Assembly (NCBI GenBank): GCA_964407325.1
Contig: CAYOVA010000028.1
Location: 1 to 15,854, forward strand
Origin: JAOAFZ01 sp964407325
GTDB lineage: Bacteria; Patescibacteriota; Microgenomatia; UBA1406; GWC2-37-13
Direction: 5' to 3'
DNA length: 15,854 bases
Part shown: positions 13,668 through 15,854 of the stretch, one piece after another
How the letters are laid out: each line of letters starts with the position of its first letter
Numbering within the stretch: the stretch's first letter is position 1
Notes under the pieces: generated by a model
What the model was told of the DNA's origin: nothing
The model's database searches: none
Seen by the model: the letters and a program-made list of their open reading frames with translations, nothing else
Translations under genes and position numbers: made by a program

Positions 13668-14474
13668 ATGAAGCTTTCCGTATGCCTTGCAGTTTACAAT
13701 GAGGTAAATACAATCCATTATGCGCTTGATTCTGCTTATGGTTTCGCCGATGAAGTGGTAATTATTGATGGTGGATCGGATGATGGCACAATTGAAAAAA
13801 TAAAAAAGTACGGAGACAAAATCAAGCTGATTCAAACAGATAATCCTCCCATATTCCACATTAATAAGCAGAAGGCGATTGATGCAGCAAAAGGGGAGTG
13901 GATACTGCAACTGGATGCCGACGAAGCGGTAAGTCCGGAACTACGTAAAGAAATAGAAGATATTATGAAAGCGGAAGACGCAGAACCAGGATCTACTAAA
14001 AACGGGTACTGGATACCCCGCGCTAATTTTTTCCTGGGTAGTTTTTTGAAAAAAGGAGGCCAATATCCCGACTATACTATGCGCTTTTACAAAAACGGCA
14101 AAGCAAAACTTCCCTGTAAATCAGTACATGAACAAGCTGAAGTAGAAGGCGGAGAGGCCCAGACAGGATATATAAAACATGACTTGCTTCATTATGCAGA
14201 TCCAACATTTGAGAGGTACTTAATGAGATGGAACCGCTACACCACATTAGATGCTATGCTGCTTGTAAAAGTGTGGAAAAAAAATCAAATCGAGCCGGAT
14301 TTTTTTACCTTTCTTAATTATTTTATAGTAAAGCCAAAATGGTGGTTCTTCTGGACATACTTCCGGCATAAAGGCTTTATGGATGGCTTTCCGGGATTTG
14401 TATTCAGCTTGTTTTCTGCACTACGATTCCAGGTAATCTATATTAAAGCCTGGGCGGAGATGGGGAAGAAGTGA
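13668..14474 (+). CDS. Family 2 glycosyltransferase, WaaE/KdtX-like
   Basis: A cytoplasmic GT-A glycosyltransferase of 268 residues that would add a sugar from a nucleotide-sugar to a cell-envelope glycan or lipid. SVCLAVYNEVNTI (4-16) and VIIDGGSDDGT (31-41) form the nucleotide-binding part. DADE (83-86) is the metal-binding acidic motif in the form typical of the WaaE-like subgroup. Further subgroup marks are WIPRANFFLGSFLKKGGQYPDYTMRFY and a VHEQAEVEG stretch. The aromatic-rich C-terminus (about 220-262) may lie along the membrane. The substrate is unknown. The gene is divergent from the Ehr-type operon and ends back-to-back, with zero bases between stops, against the next gene. Confidence 0.88.
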   Translation: MKLSVCLAVYNEVNTIHYALDSAYGFADEVVIIDGGSDDGTIEKIKKYGDKIKLIQTDNPPIFHINKQKAIDAAKGEWILQLDADEAVSPELRKEIEDIMKAEDAEPGSTKNGYWIPRANFFLGSFLKKGGQYPDYTMRFYKNGKAKLPCKSVHEQAEVEGGEAQTGYIKHDLLHYADPTFERYLMRWNRYTTLDAMLLVKVWKKNQIEPDFFTFLNYFIVKPKWWFFWTYFRHKGFMDGFPGFVFSLFSALRFQVIYIKAWAEMGKK

Positions 14475-15290
14475 TTATTTAGAAGCGGAAGCAATGCTTC
14501 CAGCCATGGTAAGCATCAATAGTAATGCCATCATCGCCAAAGAATCTTTACTGCCCGGATTTTTTACTGTTTCCTGTTGAATTCTTCCTTGTATTGCCGC
14601 AATTCGACTGTCAATTTCGCGCATCCTTGCGTTGTTTGAATTAATTATAGTTGCTTCGGCAGCAGTAAATGCTCTTAACTCGGTGGCAACAATTGTGCTG
14701 ACATCATTATTCTGCATTAATAGTCTATTTTTTTCTGCAATCAGTTGCTGCAATTCATTTTGAAGTTTCTCAGCTTCGTTATTATCGAGTGGTTTATCAT
14801 TTTCATTTCCGGAAGGTTCTTCGCCTTCTTCATCTGGAGCAGCTGCATCAGATTCGGGGGCTGCATCATCAGGAGTTCCTTCGGCCTCAGGAGAATCGTT
14901 TGCCCCCTCTCCGGGTGTGGCTGGATTTTCAGCCTCTGAACCTGCTGGACTATTTGCTGCTTGCGCTACAGGTATGCCATCAGGGCCAATCTCCAATGCA
15001 GTTGCCGGGTCAGCACCTGCAGGTGTATCTGGTGCTGTAGCAGCCAGTTCTGCCAGCACTTGTTCTGGTTCTGCACCGGGAACTTGTAAAGCTTCAGTCA
15101 AGTTTCCCCCAAGTTGACCACCTGCTGCTGCTATTTCAGGAGTAATTACTTCCCCACCGGTTTCAAGAGCAGCACCCGCACCTGTTTCAAGAGCAACTCC
15201 TGCTGCTGCACTTTCCAGGGAAGCGGCTCCTGCAACTCCCGCACCTATTGCTTCTGCTGGTACGGTAGCTGCTACTGCTAATTCTGCCAT
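14475..15290 (-). CDS. Ala/Glu-rich low-complexity protein with coiled coil and C-terminal membrane helix, unknown function
   Basis: I do not recognise this 271-residue protein. Residues 1-about 105 are rich in Ala, Gly and Glu, with a repeated ALETG element. Residues about 105-165 are an acidic Pro/Ser/Asp-rich disordered stretch. Residues about 168-250 look like one or two coiled-coil helices (AEKLQNELQQLIAEKNRLL and MREIDSRIAAIQGRIQQE). A short hydrophobic helix (about 250-267) sits at the C-terminus. No N-terminal signal peptide is evident, so the protein may be tail-anchored with its bulk in the cytoplasm. The start overlaps the preceding stop in TAATG, so it is translationally coupled to the 108-residue gene upstream. 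Coding is supported by this coupling and by a long open frame of consistent composition. Confidence 0.65.
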   Translation of the reverse strand: MAELAVAATVPAEAIGAGVAGAASLESAAAGVALETGAGAALETGGEVITPEIAAAGGQLGGNLTEALQVPGAEPEQVLAELAATAPDTPAGADPATALEIGPDGIPVAQAANSPAGSEAENPATPGEGANDSPEAEGTPDDAAPESDAAAPDEEGEEPSGNENDKPLDNNEAEKLQNELQQLIAEKNRLLMQNNDVSTIVATELRAFTAAEATIINSNNARMREIDSRIAAIQGRIQQETVKNPGSKDSLAMMALLLMLTMAGSIASASK

Positions 15291-15616
15291 TACTGGTGTT
15301 CAGCAACTTGTATTGCAGCATCTATGTTTCCATCCTGCATATGTTGTCTCATTTTTTGAAGAAGCTGGCTGGTTTCGGAATCATCCGTATGTTTTTCAAC
15401 AATAAGCTGAATGCTGTTGAAGCTTGGATTCTTAGTGCAAAAATTGGCTAATCCCAACTTTAGTAAATCAACAGTGACCGATTTACTAATCGGGAGAAAC
15501 TCTTTTGCCAACAGTCTTGCACGAAGTGGAGATATTTTTGCAGATTTTAAATCTGAAGCTAAACTGTGGAGAAAAGCCATATCAACCGCTTTCTTTAATT
15601 CAGGTGAAACATCCAT
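15290..15616 (-). CDS. Small helical protein of unknown function
   Basis: I do not recognise this 108-residue, mostly helical protein. It has no signal peptide or membrane helix from the chosen start. The frame is open up to an ATG at 15691, but that would overlap the end of ychF and add an unusual Trp/Phe-rich segment. The ATG at 15616 (MDVSPELKK) lies clear of ychF and gives a normal soluble N-terminus. The C-terminal part (about 80-108) is Gln-rich and helical. Its stop overlaps the start of the next gene (TAATG), so the two products are probably made together and may interact. Confidence 0.6.
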   Translation of the reverse strand: MDVSPELKKAVDMAFLHSLASDLKSAKISPLRARLLAKEFLPISKSVTVDLLKLGLANFCTKNPSFNSIQLIVEKHTDDSETSQLLQKMRQHMQDGNIDAAIQVAEHQ

Positions 15617-15642
15617 GATATTAAGCGTAGCAGGAGTGAAGA

Positions 15643-15651
15643 AATATAGCA
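15643..15651 (-). promoter_or_regulatory. Possible extended -10 box before the small helical gene
   Basis: On the minus strand TGC is followed by TATATT (15648-15643), 26 bases before the ATG at 15616 and just after the ychF stop. It is a single-box match without a -35, so the support is weak. Confidence 0.3.
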
Positions 15652-15656
15652 AGAAG

Positions 15657-15854
15657 TTACACTCCCACCATAAATTCAACCACATCGCCATCTTTCATAA
15701 TGTAGTCTTTTCCGGCTGTTGTTACTTTTCCCATTTCCGCTGCTTTTACCCAGCCGCCTGCTTCTACAAACACGGAGTAGGGGACAATTTTCGCCTTAAT
15801 AAAGTTTTTTTCAAAGTCAGTGTGAATCACTCCTGCGGCTTGTGGAGCAGCGGT
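15657..15854 (-). CDS. ychF: YchF (Obg-family ATPase), C-terminal TGS domain, 5' part outside window
   Basis: The last 65 codons of a gene that continues beyond the window edge. The segments AAGVIHTDFEKNFIKAKIV, FVEAGGW, GKVTTAGKDYIMKDGDVVEF and the end FMVGV match the TGS domain that closes YchF proteins. YchF is a conserved ribosome-associated P-loop ATPase of the Obg group. The nucleotide-binding part is not visible. The 40 bases after the stop lead to the small helical gene on the same strand. This reading frame excludes the longer start at 15691 for that neighbour. Confidence 0.88.
   Translation of the reverse strand, partial: TAAPQAAGVIHTDFEKNFIKAKIVPYSVFVEAGGWVKAAEMGKVTTAGKDYIMKDGDVVEFMVGV

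Noticed and set aside
15290..15691. A 133-residue start at 15691 for the small helical gene
   Set aside because: It would overlap the end of ychF, which is clearly coding in another frame, and adds a Trp/Phe-rich segment. The ATG at 15616 is better.
1..15854. Alternative genetic code with UGA as Gly
   Set aside because: TGA ends the NuoL-like gene, the antitoxin and the glycosyltransferase at natural positions, and no in-frame TGA interrupts conserved proteins.

Overview
The window looks like a fragment of a small, gene-dense bacterial genome, most likely from the Candidate Phyla Radiation (Patescibacteria), possibly a Microgenomates-like lineage. This is an inference from several things. 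Intergenic gaps are very short. A cluster of exported cohesin-like and FN3-like surface proteins is present. A tiny Phd/VapC toxin-antitoxin pair and single-copy housekeeping genes (bL28, peptide deformylase, YchF) are present. Many genes have a -10 box only 6-8 bases before the start codon. TGA ends at least three genes (vapB, the NuoL-like gene and the glycosyltransferase), so the UGA-Gly code of SR1/Gracilibacteria is not in use. No taxonomic marker was tested. No stretch longer than 300 bases lacks a gene, the largest gap being 13500-13667. I saw no rRNA, tRNA, CRISPR array or insertion sequence.

Layout. (1) 24-3306, plus strand: a cohesin-like surface protein with a poly-Gln tract, an LPESG sequence and a C-terminal membrane helix, then three tandem paralogues. 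Each paralogue has an N-terminal membrane helix, a juxtamembrane [ST]RA motif, an FN3-like domain and a four-cysteine module. (2) 3327-6263: an M50 metalloprotease, ribosomal protein bL28, peptide deformylase, a Phd-VapC pair and a DsbB-like thiol oxidase. (3) 6297-13499, minus strand: a six-gene operon for a membrane complex related to group 4 [NiFe] hydrogenases and complex I. The order is small subunit, NuoL-like, NuoH-like, HyfE-like, NuoN-like, large subunit (NuoC+NuoD fusion). A 100-N scaffold gap interrupts the NuoL-like gene. (4) 13668-15854: a GT2 glycosyltransferase, two unknown translationally coupled genes, and the 3' end of ychF.

The most striking content is the six-gene complex. 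All four NiFe-ligand cysteines of the large subunit are absent (Ser229/Ser232 and Ser492/Asn495). All four cysteines that would hold the proximal [4Fe-4S] cluster in the small subunit are also absent (Thr57, Glu60, Asp124, Asp154), and that protein has no cysteine at all. The ion-translocating membrane subunits keep their characteristic Glu and Lys residues. No ferredoxin-type subunit or hydrogenase maturation gene is present in the window. This fits the Ehr (energy-converting hydrogenase-related) class, whose function is unknown, in a form with no recognisable redox centre.

A second theme is gene expression. Several genes have promoters placed so that transcription would begin at or next to the start codon (leaderless mRNA). 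Downstream operon genes restart at compact stop-start junctions, most often TAATATG. The Phd-VapC promoter is overlaid by a perfect 27-bp palindrome that is probably its autoregulatory operator.
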